From positions 1 to 35,736 of the forward strand of contig JAHFQV010000008.1 in the NCBI GenBank assembly GCA_023259175.1: a stretch of DNA of 35,736 nucleotides, in the 5' to 3' direction. The notes beneath the pieces are model-generated. The model had not been told where the DNA came from, did no database searches, and was given only the letters and a program-made list of their open reading frames with translations. The DNA comes from Oxalobacteraceae bacterium. GTDB taxonomy: Bacteria; Pseudomonadota; Gammaproteobacteria; Burkholderiales; Burkholderiaceae_D. Position numbers and translations under genes: made by a program. Below, piece by piece: positions 24,538 through 32,289 of the stretch. Numbering within the stretch: position 1 is the first letter of the stretch; each line of letters opens with the position of its first letter.

Positions 24538-25548
24538 GATTTCCATTAAGTCTGAACCCACCACGATTTCTCCATCAAAAAAAGGCCGCACTGCATCTAT
24601 CCAAATTTGATCTTCCAAATAAGGATATCCGCCTGGTACGAAGTGCGATAGCACCAATTTCTTAACCTTGGCGCGCGTCGCGAGCCGTCCCACTTGCTCA
24701 CAACTGGAATGACTGGCCAAGAGATGTTCCTTTAAGCGCAAAGCATTCGGCTCCGTCCCGAGTAATTTTTCCAGTGAAGGCAGGTGCATGACTTCGTGTA
24801 CCAAGACATCCGCGTCTTGGGCTAATTCTAAAAGTCGCTCCGAAAAAGTCGTGTCCCCAGAAATGACGATCGATTTCCCCGCATGATCAAAGCGATAGGC
24901 GAACGAGGGTTGGACCGGTGGATGCACGACTTCAGCCGCGCGTACTGTGACCGTATCATTTTGCAAGACCACACCGGCTCGCACAATTTCGTGTGGATGG
25001 ACGAGCGTGGAAAATGGAACACGCCCTTCATCCTGTTCGCGAATGCGAATGTCTTCTGCGTTGAGTTCTTGAAAAAGCCGGGTCATTTTGCGTAGAGGTG
25101 CAGGACCATAGGTATCAACACGATGGCTTAAATCAGCCGCCCACGCCAGCAATAGTAAATTGCCATAATCGGCATTGTGGTCGGAGTGTTGATGCGTCAG
25201 AAAGACATGCCGAAGCGTAGAAAGTTTAATGCCTGCTTTGACGATTTGTTGAGCGACACCATTGCCGCAATCAATCACGTAAGCCTCTTCGCCTATCATT
25301 ATCAATTGGGCAGGCGCCGCACGATTTTTCTTTGGCGTTGGACCACCCGCAGTCCCCAATAAAATGAGCCGCATTGCCCCCGTTTGTGATGAAACAGGGG
25401 TGGTCGTGGCTGATGGTGATGCTGAGTTTGGTCTCGCGCCACTAGACTGAGCTAAGCTTGCTAGTGAAAGATTTGCACCCAATAAACCCAAGCTCATTTG
25501 TAAGCTGTTTCGCAAAATTTTTCTACGGGAATGATTTAAGTTCGGCAT
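24529..25548 (-). CDS. Tat-exported metallo-beta-lactamase-fold hydrolase
   Basis: A 339-residue protein with a twin-arginine signal (SRRKIL, Arg8-Arg9), a hydrophobic stretch (about 16-33) and a low-complexity Ser/Pro/Thr linker. The metallo-beta-lactamase domain starts near residue 58. Zinc-binding LTHQHSDHNADYG (His119, His121, Asp123, His124) is followed by later ligands in VISGDTTFS and LVLSHFVPG. The arrangement resembles the RNase Z/arylsulfatase branch, but Tat export argues against a tRNA-processing role and for a periplasmic phosphodiesterase or sulfatase-like activity. It may form a small operon with the open frame at 25554-25712. It converges on the ankyrin gene with a 9-base overlap. 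Confidence 0.87.
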   Translation of the reverse strand: MPNLNHSRRKILRNSLQMSLGLLGANLSLASLAQSSGARPNSASPSATTTPVSSQTGAMRLILLGTAGGPTPKKNRAAPAQLIMIGEEAYVIDCGNGVAQQIVKAGIKLSTLRHVFLTHQHSDHNADYGNLLLLAWAADLSHRVDTYGPAPLRKMTRLFQELNAEDIRIREQDEGRVPFSTLVHPHEIVRAGVVLQNDTVTVRAAEVVHPPVQPSFAYRFDHAGKSIVISGDTTFSERLLELAQDADVLVHEVMHLPSLEKLLGTEPNALRLKEHLLASHSSCEQVGRLATRAKVKKLVLSHFVPGGYPYLEDQIWIDAVRPFFDGEIVVGSDLMEILV

Positions 25549-25553
25549 GATAT

Positions 25554-25712
25554 TTAAAAGAATTTAAATCGCAAGTATGCGATGTCGTCGTCGGCACTCA
25601 GGCTTATTTTTTTGAAGTTGATCTCTGCTTTTTGGGTTTCATCGGATAATACCCGCATCGACAGCGTTTGCACACTAGTCTTATAAAGACGGCGCGATTG
25701 GCGCAAGGACAT
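25554..25712 (-). CDS. Possible 52-residue small protein upstream of the metallo-hydrolase
   Basis: An uninterrupted ATG-started frame of 52 codons on the minus strand, ending (FKFF, stop) five bases before the metallo-hydrolase ATG. The product has a basic N-terminus (SLRQSRRLYKTS) and an acidic middle (SADDDIAYL), with no membrane segment and no recognised motif. No good Shine-Dalgarno precedes the ATG. The tight spacing and the coding-like composition favour a real gene; short length and lack of homology knowledge leave it uncertain. It could alternatively be a spurious frame in the divergent promoter region. Confidence 0.35.
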   Translation of the reverse strand: MSLRQSRRLYKTSVQTLSMRVLSDETQKAEINFKKISLSADDDIAYLRFKFF

Positions 25713-25782
25713 GCGCTTAGCGGTATTAGAGCCAATTTGCGGATACTTGCGCTTTAGTGAATTTTAATTTTAAAGGATGGGG

Positions 25783-27033
25783 ATGATGGCTAGTTTATTT
25801 TTTGTATTTCGAATCGGCCTGGCGTGGGTACTCGGCGGCCTGATGATGATTTTGGTGCTAACACAGGTTCTGTTTTTCTCGCACAGCAGTGGCATGGAAA
25901 TACTCCCTATGATCTTTGGATTTGCAGCAGTGGTTGCGGCGTTTTCGCATATTCGCCGAGTACGCTTAATCGCCGCAACAGTCAATCGGGATACCTTGGC
26001 GAATCGGCAAAGACGTCAAATTGAGTTGCCCTTGGATTCGAATGACGCGTTTATTTTGCTTGAAGCTGCGATTAAAGAATTACCCGGCGTGGAGCAGGTC
26101 GAGAGTGCACCGGATAGTTTGCAGCTACGCGCTAAAGTGCAAAGGATTAATCCCTATCAAACGATTTTTTCAAAAAATGTGCGTCTGTTTCAATGGATGG
26201 AAAGTGGTCATAATCAAATTTTGTTGACGATTTCACCCGGGGCCGAAGTGTCGAGTTTAACGTTGATCTGTGAACCCAATCGTGCCGCTTGGACAGATAC
26301 ATTTTTAGTCGATAACGGCACCAACCTCGAAAATGCAGAGGCGATAGGGCGCGCAATTTCGCGTCGTATTGCCGCCAATCGGCAAGCCGAAAAAGCCAAT
26401 GTGCGCTTGACCATCACCGAGAAAGAATTAGCGTTGGCAAGACTCAATCTCTTACATGCCCAGGTGGAGCCGCATTTTCTTTACAATACTTTAGCCAGCG
26501 CACAATTATTAACCCGCGCCGACCCTGTTCGAGCTGATGAAATGTTAGGCAATCTCATCAGTTATTTACGCCATTCTTTACCCAAAACAGAAGAGTCGCC
26601 TTCCAGTATAGGTGCAGAGCTGGAGCGTACCCGCGCCTATCTCGACATCATGCGGATACGCATGGGATCGCGTTTGCAGGTGAGTATTGAAGTCCCTGAA
26701 TATCTTAAGCCGGTTTTATTCCCCAGCATGATGCTGCAAACCTTGGTGGAAAATGCGATTAAACACGGCATTGAACCGAAAATTGGTGGGGGTATGATTT
26801 GGATATTAGCGCGTGCTCATGAGAATAATGTGGCGCTGACTGTGGCCGATAATGGGCGCGGTTTAAATGTGGAAAATACAGGCACAGGTATTGGCTTGAA
26901 AAATATCCGTGAACGTTTGCGCTTGGCGTATGGCGGCGACGCGAGTTTCGGTATTGTCGCTAACTTTCCAGAGGGTGTCGCGGCGACCATTACCGTTCCA
27001 ACCAGTTTTATCGCAGGAGATTCACATGCCTAA
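25783..27033 (+). CDS. LytS/YpdA-type sensor histidine kinase
   Basis: Membrane sensor kinase of the His_kinase (PF06580) type that partners LytTR response regulators. The 416-residue protein has two N-terminal membrane segments (about residues 4-32 and 39-56), then a soluble sensing region of roughly 150 residues with no recognised domain. The phospho-acceptor box QVEPHFLYNTL carries His231. The ATP-binding domain has LVENAIKHG, DNGRGL and GTGIGLKNIRERL. Start ATGs at 25783 and 25786 fit AAAGGA (25772-25777); the ATG at 25777 overlaps that site. Its stop overlaps the start of the response regulator gene, so the two are translationally coupled. Confidence 0.92.
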   Translation: MMASLFFVFRIGLAWVLGGLMMILVLTQVLFFSHSSGMEILPMIFGFAAVVAAFSHIRRVRLIAATVNRDTLANRQRRQIELPLDSNDAFILLEAAIKELPGVEQVESAPDSLQLRAKVQRINPYQTIFSKNVRLFQWMESGHNQILLTISPGAEVSSLTLICEPNRAAWTDTFLVDNGTNLENAEAIGRAISRRIAANRQAEKANVRLTITEKELALARLNLLHAQVEPHFLYNTLASAQLLTRADPVRADEMLGNLISYLRHSLPKTEESPSSIGAELERTRAYLDIMRIRMGSRLQVSIEVPEYLKPVLFPSMMLQTLVENAIKHGIEPKIGGGMIWILARAHENNVALTVADNGRGLNVENTGTGIGLKNIRERLRLAYGGDASFGIVANFPEGVAATITVPTSFIAGDSHA

Positions 27034-27820
27034 ATGTATCGTTGCCGAAGACGAAAATCTATTGCGCGAAGCACTCCTAGAACAATTGAGTAAAGTCTGG
27101 CCGGAATTGGAAATTGTCGCTGCTTGTGACGATGGTGGCAGTGCGTTAGAAGCGATTACCGAGTTCCAACCTGAAGTGGTGTTTCTTGATATTCGCATGC
27201 CCGGCTTGAGTGGGATTGAGGTCGCTGAAGCGATGGCGCAGTGTAGCCCGCAGAGTCAAATTATTTTTGTCACTGCTTACGATCAATACGCGATTGATGC
27301 CTTTGAAAAAGGTGCGCTTGATTATCTTTTGAAGCCCGTCACTTACGACCGACTTTCAGCGACAGTAAAGCGAATACAAATGCGTTTGAGCGCGACAGAA
27401 CTTGATGGCAACGCGGTCGCCAAGTTGTTGTCGAATCTCAGTGCAAATTTAGGACTCAGCTTGCAAACACCCTTCGTGCATACGCAAAAGAAAGATGCCT
27501 TGGTGTGGCTGACAACCAGTTCGGGGATGGAGACTAAATTGATTATGGTGGACGATGTCGCCTACTTTAAATCGGACAATAAATACACTGTGGTCATGAC
27601 AGCGGAGGGCGAATCTTTATTACGAAAGCCCATCCGTGAATTACTCGATGTGCTCGACTCGCGTCACTTTAAACAAATTCATCGTTCGACCATCGTCAAT
27701 TTCAAAGCCATCGCTTCGGTTGCGCGTGACGATGCTGGAAAAGGGATAGTCAAACTCAAGACCCGACCAGAAACACTGAGCGTGAGCCAGCCCTTCATGA
27801 TTTTATTTAGAAATATGTGA
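27026..27820 (+). CDS. LytTR family response regulator (LytT/AlgR-like)
   Basis: A 264-residue DNA-binding response regulator. The receiver domain (about 1-120) contains the acidic pair in VAEDE, the phospho-acceptor Asp55 in VFLDIRMPG and the conserved lysine in YLLKPV. The C-terminal LytTR domain (about 160-264) has VDDVAYFKSDNKYTVV and the HRSTIVNF motif typical of the family, which binds direct-repeat sites upstream of targets. AGGAG at 27015-27020 precedes the ATG at 27026. The ATG lies inside the 3' end of the kinase gene with an 8-base overlap, giving a cognate pair; an earlier in-frame start at 26909 is rejected for lying deep in that gene. Confidence 0.93.
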   Translation: MPKCIVAEDENLLREALLEQLSKVWPELEIVAACDDGGSALEAITEFQPEVVFLDIRMPGLSGIEVAEAMAQCSPQSQIIFVTAYDQYAIDAFEKGALDYLLKPVTYDRLSATVKRIQMRLSATELDGNAVAKLLSNLSANLGLSLQTPFVHTQKKDALVWLTTSSGMETKLIMVDDVAYFKSDNKYTVVMTAEGESLLRKPIRELLDVLDSRHFKQIHRSTIVNFKAIASVARDDAGKGIVKLKTRPETLSVSQPFMILFRNM

Positions 27821-27827
27821 GCCATCG

Positions 27828-29195
27828 ATGCGAGCGGAATCCATTCAAACTGGCAAAATGAGCTTCTTATGTGAGACTTTAAAACGCACGCTAGCCCTTA
27901 GTGCAGGGGTTGACTACACCGTTTTGGAGGAGCGAAATGCTTCAGGAAACTATGCATTTGGACGCGGACGGCAAAAATATTATGGACTCGGTTGCTTAGT
28001 CATTTTTTTCGCCTGTTTTTCAGCTTATGGCATGGGACATCTACTCGCTACCATGAGTGGCATCTCGGTTTGGGCGGCCGCTCTTGGTGGTTTGGTCTGG
28101 GGTTTATTTCAATGGTGTTTAGAGCGGCAAATTTTACTCAGCATCGCATTAGATGCACGCTGGTGGCAGAAGCTATGGGGTTTCTCGTGGCGTAGTGTGC
28201 TCGCGGCGCTTTCCGCTTTGAGTTTGGTTTATCCCTTTTTTGTTGAAAGTAATCGCGCCGAGATCGATCTGCATTTAAGAGAAATTGCGACACAACGTTT
28301 GACCTATAATTTAGCCGCCAGCGAGCAAGCGGTGGGACTCGCGGCTTTGAGCGAAGAATTAAATGTGCTCAAGCTTGAGCAGCTCGCAATTGAAACGCAA
28401 TTGCGCTCAGACCCGCCGGAACTCGCTGCATTCAAACAGCGGGCGCGGCAGTGTTGGCTACGTTTTGACATCAAAGAAAAGCAATTGCGTGCGAACCTCG
28501 CGAAAGTGGCGGGTGCGGCGGAAAATTTGAGTGAGAAGTCGGGGGTGACAAGTTCTCGATCATTGCAGGCGCAACGTGATCAGTTGCAAACTACCTGTTC
28601 GAATGCAGATGCACTCGTCACTGAAAAATTACTCGCTTGGAAAAATGCTAAACGTCTAGAAAAAAATGCCTTGAACCAGCGCCAGTCAAATGCGATAGCC
28701 TATGCCGATCAGGCGCGAAAACAAAGTATGGAATTAAATCAAATTTATGCGCAAAAAGTAGAAACAGCCAGCCGCTCTGGATTTGCCGCTGACTTTGTCG
28801 CCGTGGCCGATTTATTGAAGACAGATTCTAGCCGGCAAATCCAATTTATTTGGTGGCTGATCTGGTTTTTGACGATAGAGTTAGTCGCAATTATGATCAA
28901 GTTTACGTCCAGCACCGATGTCGACGATCGCTTCTTGGCCGACGAACAATGGAGTCGGGCGCAGGTCGATTATTTACAACTGATGCGTTGTCAGGAAATG
29001 GCTTATCCGGTTCAGTTGTTACGACTCACATTGACCCAGTTAGCGCAAGCCGAGCAGTTCGCAGCAGAATATTCTGCTGCGAGCAAAACGGATGTTGCCA
29101 GCAGTCTGCTCGCGCAATTACTGGCAAAAACAGCGGCAGATTTGACCCAGGCATTCGAGAAAAAACGGCAGCGCTGGCAAGAAAGCTTTGCGTGA
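27828..29195 (+). CDS. DUF4407-type membrane protein with long coiled coil
   Basis: A 455-residue protein whose layout matches DUF4407: three N-terminal membrane segments (about 52-73, 78-98 and 121-140), a long charged, Gln/Glu/Ala-rich coiled-coil region (about 141-335), one more membrane segment (337-359, IWWLIWFLTIELVAIMIKF) and a helical cytosolic tail. Function of the family is unknown. The ATG at 27828 is 7 bases after the response regulator stop, with a weak ribosome binding site; an internal ATG at 27858 is possible. Its position suggests it is an output or accessory component of the two-component system. Family assignment comes from topology and motif feel, not from a profile search. 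Confidence 0.75.
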   Translation: MRAESIQTGKMSFLCETLKRTLALSAGVDYTVLEERNASGNYAFGRGRQKYYGLGCLVIFFACFSAYGMGHLLATMSGISVWAAALGGLVWGLFQWCLERQILLSIALDARWWQKLWGFSWRSVLAALSALSLVYPFFVESNRAEIDLHLREIATQRLTYNLAASEQAVGLAALSEELNVLKLEQLAIETQLRSDPPELAAFKQRARQCWLRFDIKEKQLRANLAKVAGAAENLSEKSGVTSSRSLQAQRDQLQTTCSNADALVTEKLLAWKNAKRLEKNALNQRQSNAIAYADQARKQSMELNQIYAQKVETASRSGFAADFVAVADLLKTDSSRQIQFIWWLIWFLTIELVAIMIKFTSSTDVDDRFLADEQWSRAQVDYLQLMRCQEMAYPVQLLRLTLTQLAQAEQFAAEYSAASKTDVASSLLAQLLAKTAADLTQAFEKKRQRWQESFA

Positions 29196-29204
29196 CAATT
29201 TTCT

Positions 29205-30023
29205 TTACGAGGAGACAGGTGCCTGCATAAATTGAAACAGCGCCTCTAGCACCAGATCAGCCTGTTCCGACATTAAAGAATGACCGCAATTGTCAATCGA
29301 GATGACTTGGCTATTTTGAACCGAATCGCTGAGTTTTTTTCCTGCCTTTGCGGGTGTCATCATATCGTTTTTTGCGAGCAAAAATAGGCTAGGGCAGCGT
29401 ACTTTTTGTGCACTTACCTCACCGTTTTCGTATTCGTTGCAGGCCTTAAAGTCATTCAAAAATACTTTATTTGGATTGATGCTCGAGATTCTTTGCATGA
29501 GCCGTACTGCGCCATTCATCACTGAAAATCCAGGCCCCGGACAGGAGGGTTTGTGCGCCATACTGCTATGGGAAAAAATCGTCACCATATCGATTGCGGT
29601 TTGTTCACTATTCTCAGCCGCAAACAGCAAGGTATCCGATACTTTCATTGGGAATGCAGTTCCTAGTAGGGCTAATTTTTCGATGCGATCTGGGGCATTG
29701 GCGGCGGCCTCCAAAGCGATTAAAGAGCCCATGCTATGTCCGACTAAATAGGCATTTTGTACGCCACTTAATTCAATGAGTTCGAGTATCCAAGCGGCCA
29801 TTTGTTCTATGCTAGGCAGTGCCTCACCTTTGCTACGCCCATGTCCGGGCAAATCCACAGCAAGCACACTAAACCCATGATGGGCAAGATAGCGTGATTG
29901 CAGCGCCCAAACCGAGTGATCGTTTTGCGCGCCGTGGATAAAAATAATGGTCGGCAAGTTAGGGTTGAAAGCCTTGCCGCCGGTATAGCAATAAGCTTCA
30001 TGTCCATGAATTTTGATGTGCAT
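29205..30023 (-). CDS. Alpha/beta hydrolase
   Basis: A 272-residue cytosolic alpha/beta-hydrolase-fold protein. The oxyanion-hole motif IFIHGAQND is at about residues 27-35, DLPGHGRS is at 57-64, and the nucleophile elbow VGHSMGS contains Ser97. The likely acid is the Asp in LLAKNDMMTPA and the base is the His in IDNCGHSLMSEQ. It starts one base after the stop of the metY-like gene, with an AAGGAA ribosome binding site inside that gene, so the two are co-transcribed. The substrate cannot be deduced; an esterase role is likely, and the HSMG elbow differs from that of MetX acyltransferases. Confidence 0.9.
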   Translation of the reverse strand: MHIKIHGHEAYCYTGGKAFNPNLPTIIFIHGAQNDHSVWALQSRYLAHHGFSVLAVDLPGHGRSKGEALPSIEQMAAWILELIELSGVQNAYLVGHSMGSLIALEAAANAPDRIEKLALLGTAFPMKVSDTLLFAAENSEQTAIDMVTIFSHSSMAHKPSCPGPGFSVMNGAVRLMQRISSINPNKVFLNDFKACNEYENGEVSAQKVRCPSLFLLAKNDMMTPAKAGKKLSDSVQNSQVISIDNCGHSLMSEQADLVLEALFQFMQAPVSS

Positions 30024-30024
30024 A

Positions 30025-31335
30025 TTATTTTCCTTTTTGTGCCATCTTTAGGCCGCGCGTTAGGTCCTCGATTAAGTCGTCTGCGTCTTCTAATCCGATC
30101 GAAAGGCGAATACTGCCTTCGGTAATACCGGAAGCGGCTAACTGTTCGCTCGGCACCCTAAAATGAGTGGTGGATGCAGGATGTATCACTAAGGATTTTG
30201 CGTCACCTACATTGGCCAAATGTGAAAATATTTTGAGCGATTCGACGAAGCGTTGCCCGGCTGCGCGGTCACCTTTGAGGTTAAACGAAAAGACTGAGCC
30301 GCAACCTTTGGGTAAGAGCGTTTTTGCCAATTCGTAATCGGGATGGGATGCTAATTCGGGAAAGGAAATCGATTCCACGGCGGCTTGGCTACCGAGGAAT
30401 TCGACGATCCGACGGGTATTGGCAATGTGTCTTTCCATCCGCAGTCCTAGTGTTTCTACGCCTTGTAAAATCGTGAAAGCATTGTGTGGACTCATGCACG
30501 CGCCGAAGTCGCGCAAACCCTCACGTCGCGCGCGCAACGCAAATGCGCCAACACTCGATTCTTCGCTAAACACCATGCCGTGAAAACCTTCATATGGTTC
30601 GCAGAGTTCGGCGAAGCGTCCGGTTTTTTCGTAGGCATTTTGCCAGTCGAAGGTGCCACCATCAATTAAGACGCCACCGATGGCAGTGCCATGACCACAT
30701 AAAAATTTAGTTGCCGAATGAAAAATCAGGTCGGCCCCAAAATCGAAAGGGCGCAATAAGTAAGGTGTGGTGAAGGTCGAGTCGACCATCAAAGGCAAAT
30801 GATGTTCATGCGCGATGGCGCTGATGGCTGGAATATTTAAAACGTCAAGGCCAGGGTTGCCTAGGGTTTCGCCAAAAAAAACTTTGGTGTTAGGTCGGAT
30901 TGCAGCACGCCAAGCATCGAGGTCGCGCGGATCAACGAAAGTCGTTTCTATGCCAAAGCGCTTCATCGTGTACGACAAAAGATTATGCGAACCACCATAC
31001 AGCGCACGCGAGGCGACCACATGCGAGCCAGCACCCGCAATGGTGGATAATCCGAGATGCATAGCGGCTTGCCCACTGGCCACGGCAATCCCGGCCACAC
31101 CACCTTCCAAGGCCGCCATTCGTTCTTCCAAAACAGCATTAGTCGGATTCGTGATCCGGCTATAAACATGGCCAGCTCGCTCCATGTTAAATAGTGCAGC
31201 GGCGTGGTCGGAATCTTTAAAGGCAAATGAAGAGGTGAAGTAAATCGGTGTGGCGCGTGCGCCGGTCGCGGGGTCGCTTGTGGCACCCGCATGCAAGGCG
31301 AGGGTATCAAACCCGGGATATTTGGGAGCGCTCAT
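30025..31335 (-). CDS. metY: O-acetylhomoserine sulfhydrylase (MetY-type), PLP-dependent
   Basis: Cys/Met metabolism PLP enzyme making homocysteine from O-acetylhomoserine (or O-succinylhomoserine) and sulfide. The 436-residue product shows the N-terminal TLALHAGATSDP, the YSRITNPTN segment, the PLP-stacking LYGGSHN, the LPLMVDSTFTTPYL segment and the Schiff-base lysine Lys210 in HSATKFLCGHG. The length and N-terminus fit MetY rather than the shorter MetZ/MetB group, but acyl-donor preference is not settled by sequence alone. AAGGAA lies 9 bases before the ATG at 31335. It heads a two-gene leftward unit with an alpha/beta hydrolase. Confidence 0.92.
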   Translation of the reverse strand: MSAPKYPGFDTLALHAGATSDPATGARATPIYFTSSFAFKDSDHAAALFNMERAGHVYSRITNPTNAVLEERMAALEGGVAGIAVASGQAAMHLGLSTIAGAGSHVVASRALYGGSHNLLSYTMKRFGIETTFVDPRDLDAWRAAIRPNTKVFFGETLGNPGLDVLNIPAISAIAHEHHLPLMVDSTFTTPYLLRPFDFGADLIFHSATKFLCGHGTAIGGVLIDGGTFDWQNAYEKTGRFAELCEPYEGFHGMVFSEESSVGAFALRARREGLRDFGACMSPHNAFTILQGVETLGLRMERHIANTRRIVEFLGSQAAVESISFPELASHPDYELAKTLLPKGCGSVFSFNLKGDRAAGQRFVESLKIFSHLANVGDAKSLVIHPASTTHFRVPSEQLAASGITEGSIRLSIGLEDADDLIEDLTRGLKMAQKGK

Positions 31336-31725
31336 GGCGGTCGTTCCTTAAATGACACGTGAAAGTCTATTGGGCTTTGCAGCGAAAATAGGCTTAATTA
31401 GAAAGCCGACATGCTAAACCACTGCCGGCTGTCTGTGTATTGGTTTTTGTGTTGGTTTTTTAAAACAACAGGGTTTTTTTGATTATTGTTTATCTTTGCG
31501 TGCAATCACTGGATTTTTCTGGTTGCATGCGATACATTAGGATGTATTAAGGCAAGAAAAAACTTGGTCGATGGCATTCCCTCAAGGTTTTTCTGATCCC
31601 TCAAATTAAAAGTGCTTAATACGTGTTCAGGCAAAACGCTTAAGCAGCATAAAATAGCGTGAGTTTGCGCTTCGCTTGAAGTTTTAGTCCTGCACAATCG
31701 CTGGTTTTGTATCCTGGAGGAAGAC
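31336..31725. other. Divergent intergenic region between metY and the CBS-domain gene
   Basis: A 390-base gap with no convincing gene. Visible structure includes GGCTT/AAGCC at 31391-31395 and 31403-31407 (hairpin in the metY leader), and ATACAT/ATGTAT at 31532-31537 and 31542-31547 around a TAGG loop. I looked for a SAM-type riboswitch on the metY side and could not match a known consensus. Promoters for both flanking genes must be here, but I cannot place them confidently. Confidence 0.5.
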
Positions 31726-32172
31726 ATGAAAGTTTCAGAAATTTTACAGGTTAAGGGCAATATACTTTTTACGATTACCCCCGACACCGCACTCATGGAT
31801 GCCGTGACCTTCATGGATGAAAAAGATCTCGGCTCCCTGATCGTGATGGAAGCGGGTGTAGTCGCTGGCATTTTGACTTTTCGGGAAGTGATACGCGCCA
31901 TCCATAAAAATGGCGGTTCTCTAGGGGCTGATACTGTGCGCAGCTGCATGGACGATCATCCTTTGACCATCACACCCGATACGGAAGTCAATGAAGTGCG
32001 TCGCTTAATGTTAGAAAAACATGCGCGTTACGTGCCAGTATTGGATCAAAATACCCTGATGGGCGTGATGTCATTTTATGACGTGGCGCGCGCAGTGTTG
32101 GAAGCGCAAAGTTTTGAAAACAAAATGTTAAAGGCTTATATTCGCGACTGGCCTGTTGAAGACGAGAAATGA
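31726..32172 (+). CDS. Tandem CBS-domain protein
   Basis: A 148-residue protein consisting of two CBS domains (about residues 8-60 and 74-128), a Bateman module that typically binds adenine nucleotides such as AMP, ATP or SAM. Repeated elements are visible as TITPDTALMDAVTFMDEKDLG and TITPDTEVNEVRRLMLEKHAR-type sequences, each followed by a short strand and the segment GILTFREVIR or GVMSFYDVAR. No catalytic domain is fused, so it probably acts as a stand-alone nucleotide sensor. The ATG at 31726 follows a strong GGAGGAAG ribosome binding site. It is a monocistronic-looking gene ending at a strong terminator. Confidence 0.93.
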   Translation: MKVSEILQVKGNILFTITPDTALMDAVTFMDEKDLGSLIVMEAGVVAGILTFREVIRAIHKNGGSLGADTVRSCMDDHPLTITPDTEVNEVRRLMLEKHARYVPVLDQNTLMGVMSFYDVARAVLEAQSFENKMLKAYIRDWPVEDEK

Positions 32173-32186
32173 AACACAAGCACCTG

Positions 32187-32214
32187 AACCCACAAATTTT
32201 GTGGGTTTTTTTTT
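32187..32214 (+). terminator. Intrinsic terminator after the CBS-domain gene
   Basis: AACCCACAA (32187-32195) and TTGTGGGTT (32199-32207) form a perfect 9-bp stem with a 3-base loop, running into a T-tract from 32206 to 32214. It lies 14 bases after the stop codon at 32170-32172. Confidence 0.92.
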
Positions 32215-32289
32215 GACCGAGTTTTAGCTTGTGAATTGCATACAAGCGAGATTAAAGAAACTACCAAAAACAATTCAAGGGGATTAAAT

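Noticed and set aside
31336-31480. SAM riboswitch upstream of metY
   Set aside because: The location would be sensible and a GGCTT/AAGCC hairpin exists, but I could not match the conserved elements of a known SAM class. A covariance-model search would be decisive.
31506-31949. 147-codon minus-strand frame upstream of and overlapping the CBS-domain gene
   Set aside because: Half is antisense to the CBS gene, no initiation signal and no recognisable domain.
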